From: Candidatus Vicinibacter proximus | GTDB taxonomy: Bacteria; Bacteroidota; Bacteroidia; Chitinophagales; Saprospiraceae | Assembly: GCA_016713905.1 (NCBI GenBank) | Contig: JADJOE010000001.1 | Span: 676,001-740,000 of the forward strand | DNA: 64,000 bases | Direction: 5' to 3' | Shown here: piece after piece, positions 25,338 through 35,100 of the stretch | Layout: every line of letters begins with the position of its first letter | How positions within the stretch are numbered: the first letter of the stretch is position 1 | Program-made: the position numbers and the translations under genes | The notes under the pieces: generated by a model | Databases searched by the model: none | What the model was told of the DNA's origin: nothing | What the model saw: the letters and a program-made list of their open reading frames with translations, nothing else

Positions 25338-27167
25338 TTATTTTAACCCCAAGTTCGACTTGAAGCCTGGGTCCAAGACTTCACCAAGTTCCTGAGCTTT
25401 CAAAGCAATCGGGATTGCTTCCTCTTTTTTACCATCCGCATGAAGCGCCATGGCTTTTAGAACCCAATAATTTGCATTTAAAGAATCGTAGGAGATCGCC
25501 TTACTAAAATCTTCAGTGGCTTCGGTAAATCTTTTCAATTGATAATAAGTCATACCCCTTCCATAGTAAATGTCAGGACTGACGGGTAAAATTCTCAGGT
25601 AGTTAGTATAATCTGAAATTGACTTTTCATATTTTCCAAGAGTAGCGTGAAGGATGCCTAAATTTTTATAAGTTTCAGCAAAATTCGAATCCAGCCTAAT
25701 TGCATGCCCGAAGTCTGATTCTGCTTTTTCCATCTCGCGCATCCTTGTAAAAATAATGCCACGGTTTACGTATGCTTTAATCTGTGTAGTATCCACGGAA
25801 ATTGCATTGTTATAGCTGATCAATGCCTGAGGATCATTTTTTTCTTCTTTAAAAAAGTAGGTTCCCAGATTATAATGCGCAATAGTACAAAAGGGATATT
25901 TTTTACTGACATCTGTCCACAAGGACCTATCTGTTTTCCAGACTTTTGTTCTTGAATAGGATATACCTGAAAAGGCAATCAAAATAAAAACTGCACACGC
26001 TGAAACTAACGGTTTTACCCATAGTAAAGTACCATATTTTTTTATAAGTTGATCAATAATTATGGCAATAGAAAAGTACAATCCCAGATAAGGAATATAA
26101 GTATAGCGTTCTGAATAAAGTGCATTTCCAACTGTAACGAATTGCAATACCAGGGCAATGTTAAAAAAGAAAAACAGGAACCCAAATAAAGTAATTCGTC
26201 CTATTGCTGAGCTTCTGTACAATAAATAAAATAAAGGAATCAAACCAAACGGCGCGATCCTATAAATCCAAGGAAAATTTCCATCTGTCCTAAATGGAAA
26301 TGGGTGTAATGCGGAAAGATGAATTGGAAAAAATAGATTGATCAAATAGCTAAAAAGTGCATAGCTCGATAACATAATTCTCTCCAACAAATTGTAATCC
26401 TCAAAATTGCCCACTGCAGAACCCTGTGCTTTTATGGTAATAAGTCCTAAAACGACAGAACCAACGAAGAATGGAATTTTTTCTAAAACTGAAGCGATAT
26501 TGAATTTTCTTTCTCTATAGAAATCAATGACCATTAAACTTAGTGGAAAAGTCACTGCAGCTGGTTTTGAAAGTAACGAGAGAACAAACAGGATTAAACA
26601 TAAAAGATAAAATATCCATTTATGCCAATTTTGTCTATCCAGGTAAATTAAATAGACAACAAGACCAAGAAGATAAAAAAATCCAAATAACACATCTTTG
26701 AACTGTGAAATCCATGCAACCGATTCTACATGCATAGGGTGAATCCCAAAGAGCAAGGCCACTGTTGAGGCGATCCAAATATTTCTTCTGCTGAGCAGAA
26801 AAGCAAATATAAATGCAAGAGATACATTTAATAAGTGTATCAAAAGATTTGTGTTATGGTAAAGTGCCGGATTAAGATTAGCGGTTTTATATTCCAGTAA
26901 AAAACCTATCATAGTAAGTGGATGATAGTTTCCTACAAAGTAGTTTGTATCAAAATAAAAGGGAATCGCCTCAGATAAAGGTTTTTTAAGCGTTTCGTTT
27001 CTAACGATATACTCCGCATCATCCCATACAAATTTATTGTTTATTACTGGGCTTAAAACTACTGCAGTAATAACGACAACTGCAATAAGGGTCAGGCTAA
27101 ATTTGAATTTATTGGCTGATTTAGATTTTAGAGGGTCCTCCTGTTTGTTTATTTTATCTTTTTTCAT
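25338..27167 (-). CDS. Polytopic membrane protein with C-terminal TPR repeats (TMTC/GT-C-like)
   Basis: This 609-residue protein has about eleven membrane helices in residues 20-410 followed by TPR repeats in residues 420-600 (for example YNLGTYFF, YVNRGIIFTRM, YKNLGILHATLGKYEKSI). The first periplasmic loop carries FVWDDAEYI, the acidic motif of GT-C glycosyltransferases that use lipid-linked sugars, and HPLTMIGF follows, as in TMTC/PMT-like proteins. A glycosyltransferase role acting on secreted proteins or glycans is plausible; donor and acceptor are unknown. It is the last of a run of reverse-strand genes, with about 115 bp separating it from the BNR protein gene. Confidence 0.75.
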   Translation of the reverse strand: MKKDKINKQEDPLKSKSANKFKFSLTLIAVVVITAVVLSPVINNKFVWDDAEYIVRNETLKKPLSEAIPFYFDTNYFVGNYHPLTMIGFLLEYKTANLNPALYHNTNLLIHLLNVSLAFIFAFLLSRRNIWIASTVALLFGIHPMHVESVAWISQFKDVLFGFFYLLGLVVYLIYLDRQNWHKWIFYLLCLILFVLSLLSKPAAVTFPLSLMVIDFYRERKFNIASVLEKIPFFVGSVVLGLITIKAQGSAVGNFEDYNLLERIMLSSYALFSYLINLFFPIHLSALHPFPFRTDGNFPWIYRIAPFGLIPLFYLLYRSSAIGRITLFGFLFFFFNIALVLQFVTVGNALYSERYTYIPYLGLYFSIAIIIDQLIKKYGTLLWVKPLVSACAVFILIAFSGISYSRTKVWKTDRSLWTDVSKKYPFCTIAHYNLGTYFFKEEKNDPQALISYNNAISVDTTQIKAYVNRGIIFTRMREMEKAESDFGHAIRLDSNFAETYKNLGILHATLGKYEKSISDYTNYLRILPVSPDIYYGRGMTYYQLKRFTEATEDFSKAISYDSLNANYWVLKAMALHADGKKEEAIPIALKAQELGEVLDPGFKSNLGLK

Positions 27168-27284
27168 TTCCGGATTAATGAGGTACTTGAAAATTTATGA
27201 TCAAGTTGTATCAAATTTTAGAAATCTAAGATAAACAGTAATGAGTAATTGAGGCATATATATTTGAAAAGGGAAAATTTATGC

Positions 27285-28874
27285 TTAATCAATCACCATT
27301 AATTTTTTAGATAATTGTTTTCCATCCACACTAAGCACAACAAAATAAGTACCGGATTTTAGATTAAGAGATTGAGTATCGATTTTTTCCAGATATTTTC
27401 CGCTAGAGCGAATTTCATTATTTATAATTGAGCTCAACTTATTTCCCTGAAAATCCGAGATCCATAAGCTAACCAAACTCTTTTTCCTCAGTTTGAATGA
27501 AAAGCCTGAAGATTGGGATAAGGGGTTAGGATAAGGAACTTCAATAGAAGGTGACAATGGCGAGGAAGTTTCCTGAATAGAAGTCGCAATAATTTCAGGT
27601 TTTACCAAAGCTGTCCAAACCGATAGTTCGTTACCAGAAAGTCTGGTCCAGATTGGTCTGACAATATTATTATGCGCACTAATTCCGTTATAATCTCCAA
27701 AGAAAAAATTGGCTGAAGGAAAAAATGCAGATTCAGAAATCTTGAAATTTATAAATGTTTCGCCACCATCTTTAGATAAAGCCATATAGACATCTGTATT
27801 TTCATTTCTGTGATTCCTTCTATCATAAAATACAAACCAAAGCCAACCGGTAGTTTGATCAATAGTTACATTGGTAAAAAACTGATGAGCATTACTGTTA
27901 TCGTTGTTGACTTTATTGGGAAGGGACCAAGTTTTTCCACCATCCTTACTTTTTGATAGCCAAATGTCTGTATTGTTTTCTCCATTGCGCTGATCAGACC
28001 AGTTGACATATATGGTCCCATGATGAGGTCCATGACTAAGATCACAAACGGTAAATGGCAATCCGTTTGCTCTATAAATTCCGGGGATACTGTAATCCCA
28101 TCCGCCTGGTTGTTCACTGATAAAAATATCTTCGTTTAACCAGGTCTCACCCTTGTCCAAAGAGCGGTCGAACCAGATTTTATTTTGGTTTGACCAGGCA
28201 ACATAAATTTGTCCTTCAGGACCTACACATGGAACAGCACCTTCCGCAGTATTATCGCTGTCCACACAATCACCTGATAGTTTATTTATTCTTTTAGCAA
28301 CAGACCAGGTTTCTCCTCCGTCATCACTTTTTGAAAATAAGATGTTAGAACTATCCTTAGCGTTGTTGGAACCATATTTGTCAAATTGTGTCCAACATAT
28401 ATAAAGAGCATTTGTTTTTTTGTCTACAGTGATCCAATGTTTGTCTTGAGCCTTATTTCCATTAAGCCCGGTAAAACTTCCCTGGGACCAAGTTTTTCCA
28501 CCATCTAAACTCTTTTGTGTGATGATTCTATCAATCCAATTCCCTGGTGCAGGTGGATTTGATAAATGTAAAAAATAAAATGCTCCGGCTGTGTCTGCTG
28601 CCAATACAGGATCCCCCCAAATACCCCATGGACAACTTAATGAAACCTGATTCCAACTTGCCCCGGCATCCTTTGAATAATAAACATTATCAATATTGGC
28701 AGCTGCAACCATTTGATCAGTATTATTGGGATTTATACAAATGGATGGTTCGTTTGGTGCATTTCGATCCCCTATAAAAACATTGGTATGTTGTGCATAA
28801 ACCTTATTAAAGGAAATTATGCCAAGTATTCCAATGGCAACAAGTGGCAAGTAAAATTTATTCTTTGAATTCAA
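27285..28874 (-). CDS. Secreted BNR/Asp-box repeat protein (sialidase-like fold) with T9SS tail
   Basis: The 529-residue product has a signal peptide (LVAIGILGIISFNKVYAQ) and a six-bladed propeller indicated by six Asp-box motifs (SxDxGxTW), such as SKDAGASWN, SLDGGKTWS, SDDGGETWS, SLDKGETWL, SKDGGKTWS and SKDGGETF. The last 80 residues (PYPNPLSQSSGFSFKL ... GTYFVVLSVDGKQLSKKLMV) form a type A T9SS sorting domain, so the protein is probably exported across the outer membrane. Asp boxes alone do not prove sialidase activity, and I do not see the sialidase Arg triad clearly. The only start that keeps the signal peptide is a TTG at 28874. Confidence 0.8.
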   Translation of the reverse strand: MNSKNKFYLPLVAIGILGIISFNKVYAQHTNVFIGDRNAPNEPSICINPNNTDQMVAAANIDNVYYSKDAGASWNQVSLSCPWGIWGDPVLAADTAGAFYFLHLSNPPAPGNWIDRIITQKSLDGGKTWSQGSFTGLNGNKAQDKHWITVDKKTNALYICWTQFDKYGSNNAKDSSNILFSKSDDGGETWSVAKRINKLSGDCVDSDNTAEGAVPCVGPEGQIYVAWSNQNKIWFDRSLDKGETWLNEDIFISEQPGGWDYSIPGIYRANGLPFTVCDLSHGPHHGTIYVNWSDQRNGENNTDIWLSKSKDGGKTWSLPNKVNNDNSNAHQFFTNVTIDQTTGWLWFVFYDRRNHRNENTDVYMALSKDGGETFINFKISESAFFPSANFFFGDYNGISAHNNIVRPIWTRLSGNELSVWTALVKPEIIATSIQETSSPLSPSIEVPYPNPLSQSSGFSFKLRKKSLVSLWISDFQGNKLSSIINNEIRSSGKYLEKIDTQSLNLKSGTYFVVLSVDGKQLSKKLMVID

Positions 28875-28937
28875 TTGGTTTAATTTGTTATTCTAAAAAA
28901 AGATTTATTCTATTTTCAAGTAAAAAAATTTTGCACA

Positions 28938-30878
28938 CTAATTTTTTACAATGATTTCAATAAGCTGAACATTTTCTCCAAGTAATTTGAAATAGTAAAT
29001 TCCGGAAGTCCAAAATTTTGTATTTATTTCGGTCAAAGGATTATTTATTTTCTCTTTTAATATTACTTCTCCCATTACATTTAAAATTTCAAAATGTATT
29101 GGTTTTTGAATTAATCGTTCATCTAATTTTATGAAAACAACATCAGAAGTTGGGTTAGGACTAATTTGGCAACTAATTTTCTCCATAACATCAACTGTAC
29201 CTGTGCTCACCTGTTTGATGAAATTGTTTGCAGAAATGATTGAAAGATACGGGTCAAATTGTATACTGTCCACTTCAAAAGGAAGCAGGATGTCAAATAT
29301 TTCACCATTAAAGTTGTGCTCCAACCGTATCAGGGAATCTTTGCCTTGGCCAAAGACCTTAAGAGGAAGTGGCATTTCAAAAAAATCATTACTCGGATGC
29401 GATGTTGTTTGATCAATCTTAAAGTGAATACCCGATCTTGTTTTGTTCCATAAAATCTGATAAGAAGGAAAGCCTTCCCGATAAAACCAGTCTCCAAAAA
29501 ATTCATCCAAATCTATTCCAGAACTATTTTCAAAAAAAGTTTGCAGATGGTTAGTCAGGGCATATCCGTAGGCATGATCAGAATCTTTGAGATAATTTCT
29601 AAGTGCATTAAAAAAAGCCTCATCCCCTATTTTCCAACGTATCATGTGAAGCACCATAGCACCTTTGGCATAGGATAGCCTTCCATTGAAAATTCTTCCG
29701 ACGTTGGTAACATCATTTACCCAGACAGAGCCACCCGGCTGACTGACCACAGCATTAATTCGTTGGCTTAAAAATCTGGACCACCATTCCGGTCTGAGAA
29801 ATTGGTAGCATAAACCGCTGGCATAAGTAGAGAAACCTTCATGAAGCCAAATGTCCTCCCAGTTTCCGCAGGTTACCTTATCCCCAAACCACTGATGTGC
29901 CAATTCATGTGCTAATAATTCATAGGAAAATCCACTTACGAAACTCATGGTTTGGTGTTCCATTCCACCACCCCAACCAAATTGAGCATGCCCATACTTT
30001 TCATCTGCAAATGGATATTCGCCAAAAAGCTTATTGTATAGTTGAATCACTTCATGTAATTCTTTGGTCTGTGATTTAGCCTCATCCAGATTTTCAGGAA
30101 AGACATAATTAAGAATGTTTAATGTTCTTCCACTTTCCAATCTTACCTGCTCGTTGTACTGAGCATAATTGGTTACAGCTATTGCCACTAAATATGCAGG
30201 AATAGGGTATCTGTGTTTCCATTTGCAAATAATTTCCGAGCCATTAATTTCTTCACTGACAAGTAGTCCATTGGATGCTGTCCGAAAATTGCTGGGAGAA
30301 GATACCCATATATCGGTTGAATCTATTTTGTCATTTAAATCCTGTTTACAAGGCCACCAGCTTTTAGCTCCATAAGGTTCTGAAAGCGTCCAAATTATGG
30401 GGATGTCTGCATGCGTACTTTGAACAAAAGAACCAAATCCAGTTGAGACCGGGGCGCCTTCATATACCACAGAAATACTGTCTAAGGCACCCTTAGAAAT
30501 TTTTGAAGGTAGAAAAATTTTAAGTACGTCGTTGCCTGGCTTTGAACTACTGACGCTGGCTCCATGATAGTTTACTTCTTTGATTTGCATATTATCAGCT
30601 AAATCAAAATGTATAATATCCAGTTCATCTTCCAGAGCAAGGAAATAAGAGGTAACAGTTCCTTTGATGTAGCTTACAGAGGGATCAACTGACAATTCAA
30701 GTCGTTGGTATTTAAGGTCAAAATTTTGAGTCAGAGGATTTGGGTGGAAATTCTGGATACTTTTTGGCTGACTTTCTGTGTCCGGAAAGCTTTGAATAAA
30801 ATCCTTACAATGAAAAACTTCCTGACCAGATAGAGATAAGGTACAGATTAAAAGTAGTCCCAATTTAATTAACTTCAT
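28938..30878 (-). CDS. Secreted M1-family zinc aminopeptidase with T9SS tail
   Basis: This 646-residue protein has a signal peptide (LGLLLICTLSLSGQ), an N-terminal beta domain, and a catalytic domain with the zinc site HELAHQWFGD followed by WLHEGFSTY (HEXXH-x18-E). The substrate-anchoring motif reads WGGGMEHQTMSF, a variant of GAMEN. The C-terminal 80 residues (SPNPTSDVVFIKL ... GIYYFKLLGENVQLIEIIV) form a T9SS type A domain. M1 enzymes remove N-terminal residues from peptides; secreted versions probably help peptide scavenging. Compared with full-length M1 enzymes (about 850 residues) the helical C-terminal domain is missing. It lies 63 bp upstream of the BNR protein gene and may share its transcript. 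Confidence 0.9.
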   Translation of the reverse strand: MKLIKLGLLLICTLSLSGQEVFHCKDFIQSFPDTESQPKSIQNFHPNPLTQNFDLKYQRLELSVDPSVSYIKGTVTSYFLALEDELDIIHFDLADNMQIKEVNYHGASVSSSKPGNDVLKIFLPSKISKGALDSISVVYEGAPVSTGFGSFVQSTHADIPIIWTLSEPYGAKSWWPCKQDLNDKIDSTDIWVSSPSNFRTASNGLLVSEEINGSEIICKWKHRYPIPAYLVAIAVTNYAQYNEQVRLESGRTLNILNYVFPENLDEAKSQTKELHEVIQLYNKLFGEYPFADEKYGHAQFGWGGGMEHQTMSFVSGFSYELLAHELAHQWFGDKVTCGNWEDIWLHEGFSTYASGLCYQFLRPEWWSRFLSQRINAVVSQPGGSVWVNDVTNVGRIFNGRLSYAKGAMVLHMIRWKIGDEAFFNALRNYLKDSDHAYGYALTNHLQTFFENSSGIDLDEFFGDWFYREGFPSYQILWNKTRSGIHFKIDQTTSHPSNDFFEMPLPLKVFGQGKDSLIRLEHNFNGEIFDILLPFEVDSIQFDPYLSIISANNFIKQVSTGTVDVMEKISCQISPNPTSDVVFIKLDERLIQKPIHFEILNVMGEVILKEKINNPLTEINTKFWTSGIYYFKLLGENVQLIEIIVKN

Positions 30879-31031
30879 AGTTTTTGCCTTATAAACGTCA
30901 AAAAGTCCAAAATAGCTCCATTTTAGCCTAAATTTCTAAAAAATTCAGCAATGTTTATTGGATTTGTTTTAACCTTTATTATTTAATGCCTAATTATATC
31001 AAATTAAAAATAGATGATTATCTGATAAACC

Positions 31032-32162
31032 TTACTCATCCAATTTATTTTCCATTTTCATAAGTAAAGTATAAGCACCTTTCAATACAATATTTTTTTT
31101 GTTAAATAGTTCATGATTCATTATTTCGACCATCCCATTTTCCTGGGCACCTATCACTGCTTCTAAACGTTGATATTGATTTTTACCAAGCTTAACAAAA
31201 AGATAATTTTTACTTTCAAATGTGACAACTGCATCCTCTGAAATAATGTAGGCAGGTTTTGCAGTGGTTTCAAGGTCAGCATTCATGTACATGCCATGCA
31301 TCAATGATTTATCCTTGGTTTGAAAATTGCAAAGAATTGAACTGGCGCCATCCGATGTGATATCTTTATTTATGAGTAAAATATTACCAAAATATTTTTT
31401 CTCAGGATTAAAATTGTTGTACGCAATAATTTGTTGTCCAATTGAAATTTTATTCATATCTTTTTCAAATACCTTTAATACCAAATGGTAGTCTGAAGGA
31501 TTAATGAGTTCAAAAATGATGTCTGTAGGATTCACATATGTTCCAATATTCATGTTTACTTTAGAGACATAACCGTTGATTGGAGAAATGATGGCTATGC
31601 TTTTCGAGATGTTATTTTCCGTAAGACTAGCAGGATTTACGTGAATCAGTTTTAATTTTTCAATCAATGCATTCAAGGCTACTTTTAGTTGTTCAAATTC
31701 CATTTGGGTTTGTTCAAAAATCTTATCACTTGTGGCTTTACTTTGATTAAGATCTTTTTGACGTTTAAATTCAGATTCTGCATATTTTAATTTTAATTTA
31801 GTATTTAAGAATTCCTGCTGCAAATGAATATACTGCTGGTCTTCCATAGTAGCAATTCTCTCACCTTTGGAGACCCGCATTCCTGGCATTAATTTTGAGT
31901 GACTCAAAAATCCACCCAATGGCATACCAACAGAAATTAAATTTTGTGGAGGAACCTGGATGTGGCCGTTTAATTTAATTACGGATGAGATATTTTTAGA
32001 TTCCAACGTTCCAAATTCAATCTGAATAGATTCACTTTGTGCTTCAGTTAAATCTATTATGTCTAATTCATTTTCAATAATTTCTTGTTTTGGGGTGTTT
32101 GTTTCTTTAGTTCCACAAGTCGTGAACAATAGTAATATGATAATTGAGATTATATTTTTCAT
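31032..32162 (-). CDS. cusB: RND efflux periplasmic adaptor (CusB/CzcB type) lipoprotein
   Basis: This 376-residue membrane-fusion protein has a lipoprotein signal (LLLFTTC, Cys16). Next come a barrel-sandwich half (LNGHIQVPPQNLISVGMPLGGF), a long coiled-coil hairpin (residues 110-165), the second lipoyl half (IAIISPINGYVSKVNMNIGT) and the beta-barrel domain. It would link the inner-membrane pump to its outer-membrane channel across the periplasm. It follows the pump gene by 1 bp. The substrate is likely a monovalent or divalent heavy metal from the pump family; I see no Met-rich metal-binding N-terminus of the E. coli CusB type, so copper is not proven. Confidence 0.85.
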   Translation of the reverse strand: MKNIISIIILLLFTTCGTKETNTPKQEIIENELDIIDLTEAQSESIQIEFGTLESKNISSVIKLNGHIQVPPQNLISVGMPLGGFLSHSKLMPGMRVSKGERIATMEDQQYIHLQQEFLNTKLKLKYAESEFKRQKDLNQSKATSDKIFEQTQMEFEQLKVALNALIEKLKLIHVNPASLTENNISKSIAIISPINGYVSKVNMNIGTYVNPTDIIFELINPSDYHLVLKVFEKDMNKISIGQQIIAYNNFNPEKKYFGNILLINKDITSDGASSILCNFQTKDKSLMHGMYMNADLETTAKPAYIISEDAVVTFESKNYLFVKLGKNQYQRLEAVIGAQENGMVEIMNHELFNKKNIVLKGAYTLLMKMENKLDE

Positions 32163-32163
32163 T

Positions 32164-35100
32164 TTAATAATTTGTTGAATTTAAGTAATTGATTTCGATA
32201 ATGCTATCATTTAATTCTTTTACAGCATTCAGATAATCATTTTGTACAGTAATGGTTTGATTCATAATCATCACCCATTCCAAATAATTGATGTCCCCTT
32301 TTTTAAGTTGCGTATCGATGGTCTGGACAAGAATATTTGCGTTTTGGAGAGCATAGTTTTCAAAGTATTCCACAGAAGCAAGTAAATTTTGATAATTTAA
32401 CATTGAATTTATTATACTGTTTTGAAGCCTTTGTATTTGTTCCTCTTTAGATAAATCGGCTTCTTTTTCAATATAATGAGAAGCATTAATCCTGGCCTTC
32501 TGCGCTTTAAAGGATATGGGGATCCCAATTCCAATCATGACAGAATTAAACCTTTTGGATGAATTGTATAAAACATTGTCGGCTCCGGTACCTCTCATGC
32601 TCATGTTTGAGTATCCAAGACTCATTATGGGCAACAATTTAGATTTTTCCAACTGTGTCATTTGATGAGCAAGTAAGATCTGTTGTTCTGCTGCATGGAC
32701 AATTGGGTGTTGATTGTTTATTATTTTCGACTGAATAGGTGGAGGTTCAAATTTGATGGTTTTGAATTCAGGTTCAAAATCAAATGAAATATTTAATAAA
32801 TTTTTTAGATTATTTTTGATGACAACCAGATTTTGTTGAACATTCGTTTTCTGAAGACGTATATTACCTAGCATTAAATCATAGGTTGTTTTTTCCATTA
32901 TATTGCTTTCACCTTTATCGTATCGGAGTGTAGCTTGTTGCACAAGAACAGAGAAGATGCTATCTGATTTATTCAGAATATTTTCTTTTTCAATAAGTAT
33001 TATTAAATTGGAAAAATTTTGCATTACTATTTTTTTGATGTCAGCCTGCTTAAGATTCATAAATGAAAGTTGAATCTGATATTCTTGTTCATACACCTTT
33101 CTTTGTCTTTTATATACAATAGGAAGGCTGACCGATTGATTGATTCCAAATGCAAAATCTGTATAGACACTGTTAATTTGACCAATATCAGAGGAAATGT
33201 TGGTAAATGGAATGTCAAAAGCAGATTTGATTATTTCCCGTTTATGTTCTGCATTGGCTTTTATTGTCTTTAAGCTTAAATTGTGCTTAAGAGCCTGGTC
33301 CACAGCTTCCTCCATAGTGAATGATTTTTGTGCGTGAGTGTTTATGGTGGAGCTTAGGATAATTATTAGAATTGTTGTAATGGAATGTTTCACTGATTTC
33401 ATTTTTATATTTTTTTCAAAAATTACATAAAGAACCGGAAGGACAAAAAGCGTTAGGAGAGTAGCTACAATCAAACCTCCTATAACTACGGTAGCAAGTG
33501 GACGTTGTACTTCGGCTCCAGCACCATCGCTTAAGGCCATGGGTAGAAAACCTAACGAAGCCACCATTGCGGTCATTAACACCGGCCGAAGACGTACCTT
33601 GGAGCCCATAAGTACAATTCGGTGAAGATCTTTTAAGCCTGATTCTTTTTGTCTGTTGAATTCTGCAATAAGTACAATCCCATTAAGTACTGCTACGCCA
33701 AATAGTGCTATAAATCCGACTCCGGCACTGATGCTAAATGGCATACCTCTTATTGAGAGAAACAAAATTCCTCCAATTGCAGAGAGCGGAATAGCAGTAT
33801 AAATTAGTAAGCTGTGTCGGATGGAGTTGAAAGCAAAGAACAGTAAAATGAAGATCAAAATAAGGGAAACAGGAACTGCAACACTTAGTCTTTTTTTAGC
33901 CGCAATCAAATTTTCGAACGCACCCCCATAAGTGACATAATATCCTGCAGGAAACTTTATATTCTCCTCTACTTTTAATGTTAATTCGTCAACGATACTT
34001 TGAATGTCGCGGCCTTCAATGTTAAACCCTACCACTATTCTGCGTTTGGCATCTTCTCTCTGAATTTGGTTAGGCCCATTTTTGATTTCCACTTTGGCAA
34101 GGAGATATAGTGGAATATTTTGTCCGTCGGGTGTAGGAATAAGAAGATTTTTAACATCGTCAAGCTTTTTTCTTTGATCAAGATTTAGTCGTACTATTAG
34201 TTCAAATCTTTTTTCTCCTTCATAAATTTGTCCAGCCGAGTACCCTGCGAAAGCAGTATTGATTACATTATTTATATCTTTGATACTAAGTTTGTATTGA
34301 GCAACCACATCCCTTTCAAAATTAATAATGATTTGTGGTATTCCTGAGATGGGTTCAATGTATAAATTCTGGCTACCTTCCACCTGATTTACGAGAGCGC
34401 CAAGTTTTTCTGCATACGATGCAAGTGTGTCCAGATCTTCACCAAATATTTTGCATACCACATCTTGTCTTGCTCCTGTCATGAGTTCGTTAAATCTCAT
34501 TTGTACAGGATATTGAAAACTTGCTGTAATTCCTGGTACATTTTGTAAAGAGAGAGACATTTTTTCTGCCAATTCATCAAATGTCTTGGCAGAGGTCCAT
34601 TTTTTTTTATCTTTCAGTATGACCATCATGTCACTTGCTTCCATTGGCATAGGATCGGTGGGTACTTCACCGCTTCCAATCTTAGTTACCACTTTTTCTA
34701 CTTCAGGAAAATCTGTGATTAGAATATGAGCAGCTTTTTGAGTGTGTTCGATGGTGGTTTTGAGGTTGCTCCCTGTAAGCACTCTCGTATCCACAGCAAA
34801 ATCCCCTTCTTCCAATGCTGGAATAAATTCTCCACCTAACATTGTAAGTCGAATAATTGCCAATGTAAATAATGTAAATGCTAGGAGTAGGACAGTTTTT
34901 GGGAACTCTAAAATTTTAGTCAGTGAATTTTGATATAATTTTTCAATGCGAAACATTATCCTATCTGAAATATTGGGTTCATGTCTTAATTTTTTACTTA
35001 ATACTATGGCACTCATCATTGGAATGTAAGTTAGAGAAAGAAGAAATGCGCCTACAAGTGCAAAGGCAACAGTCTGTGCCATTGGTTTAAACATTTTTCC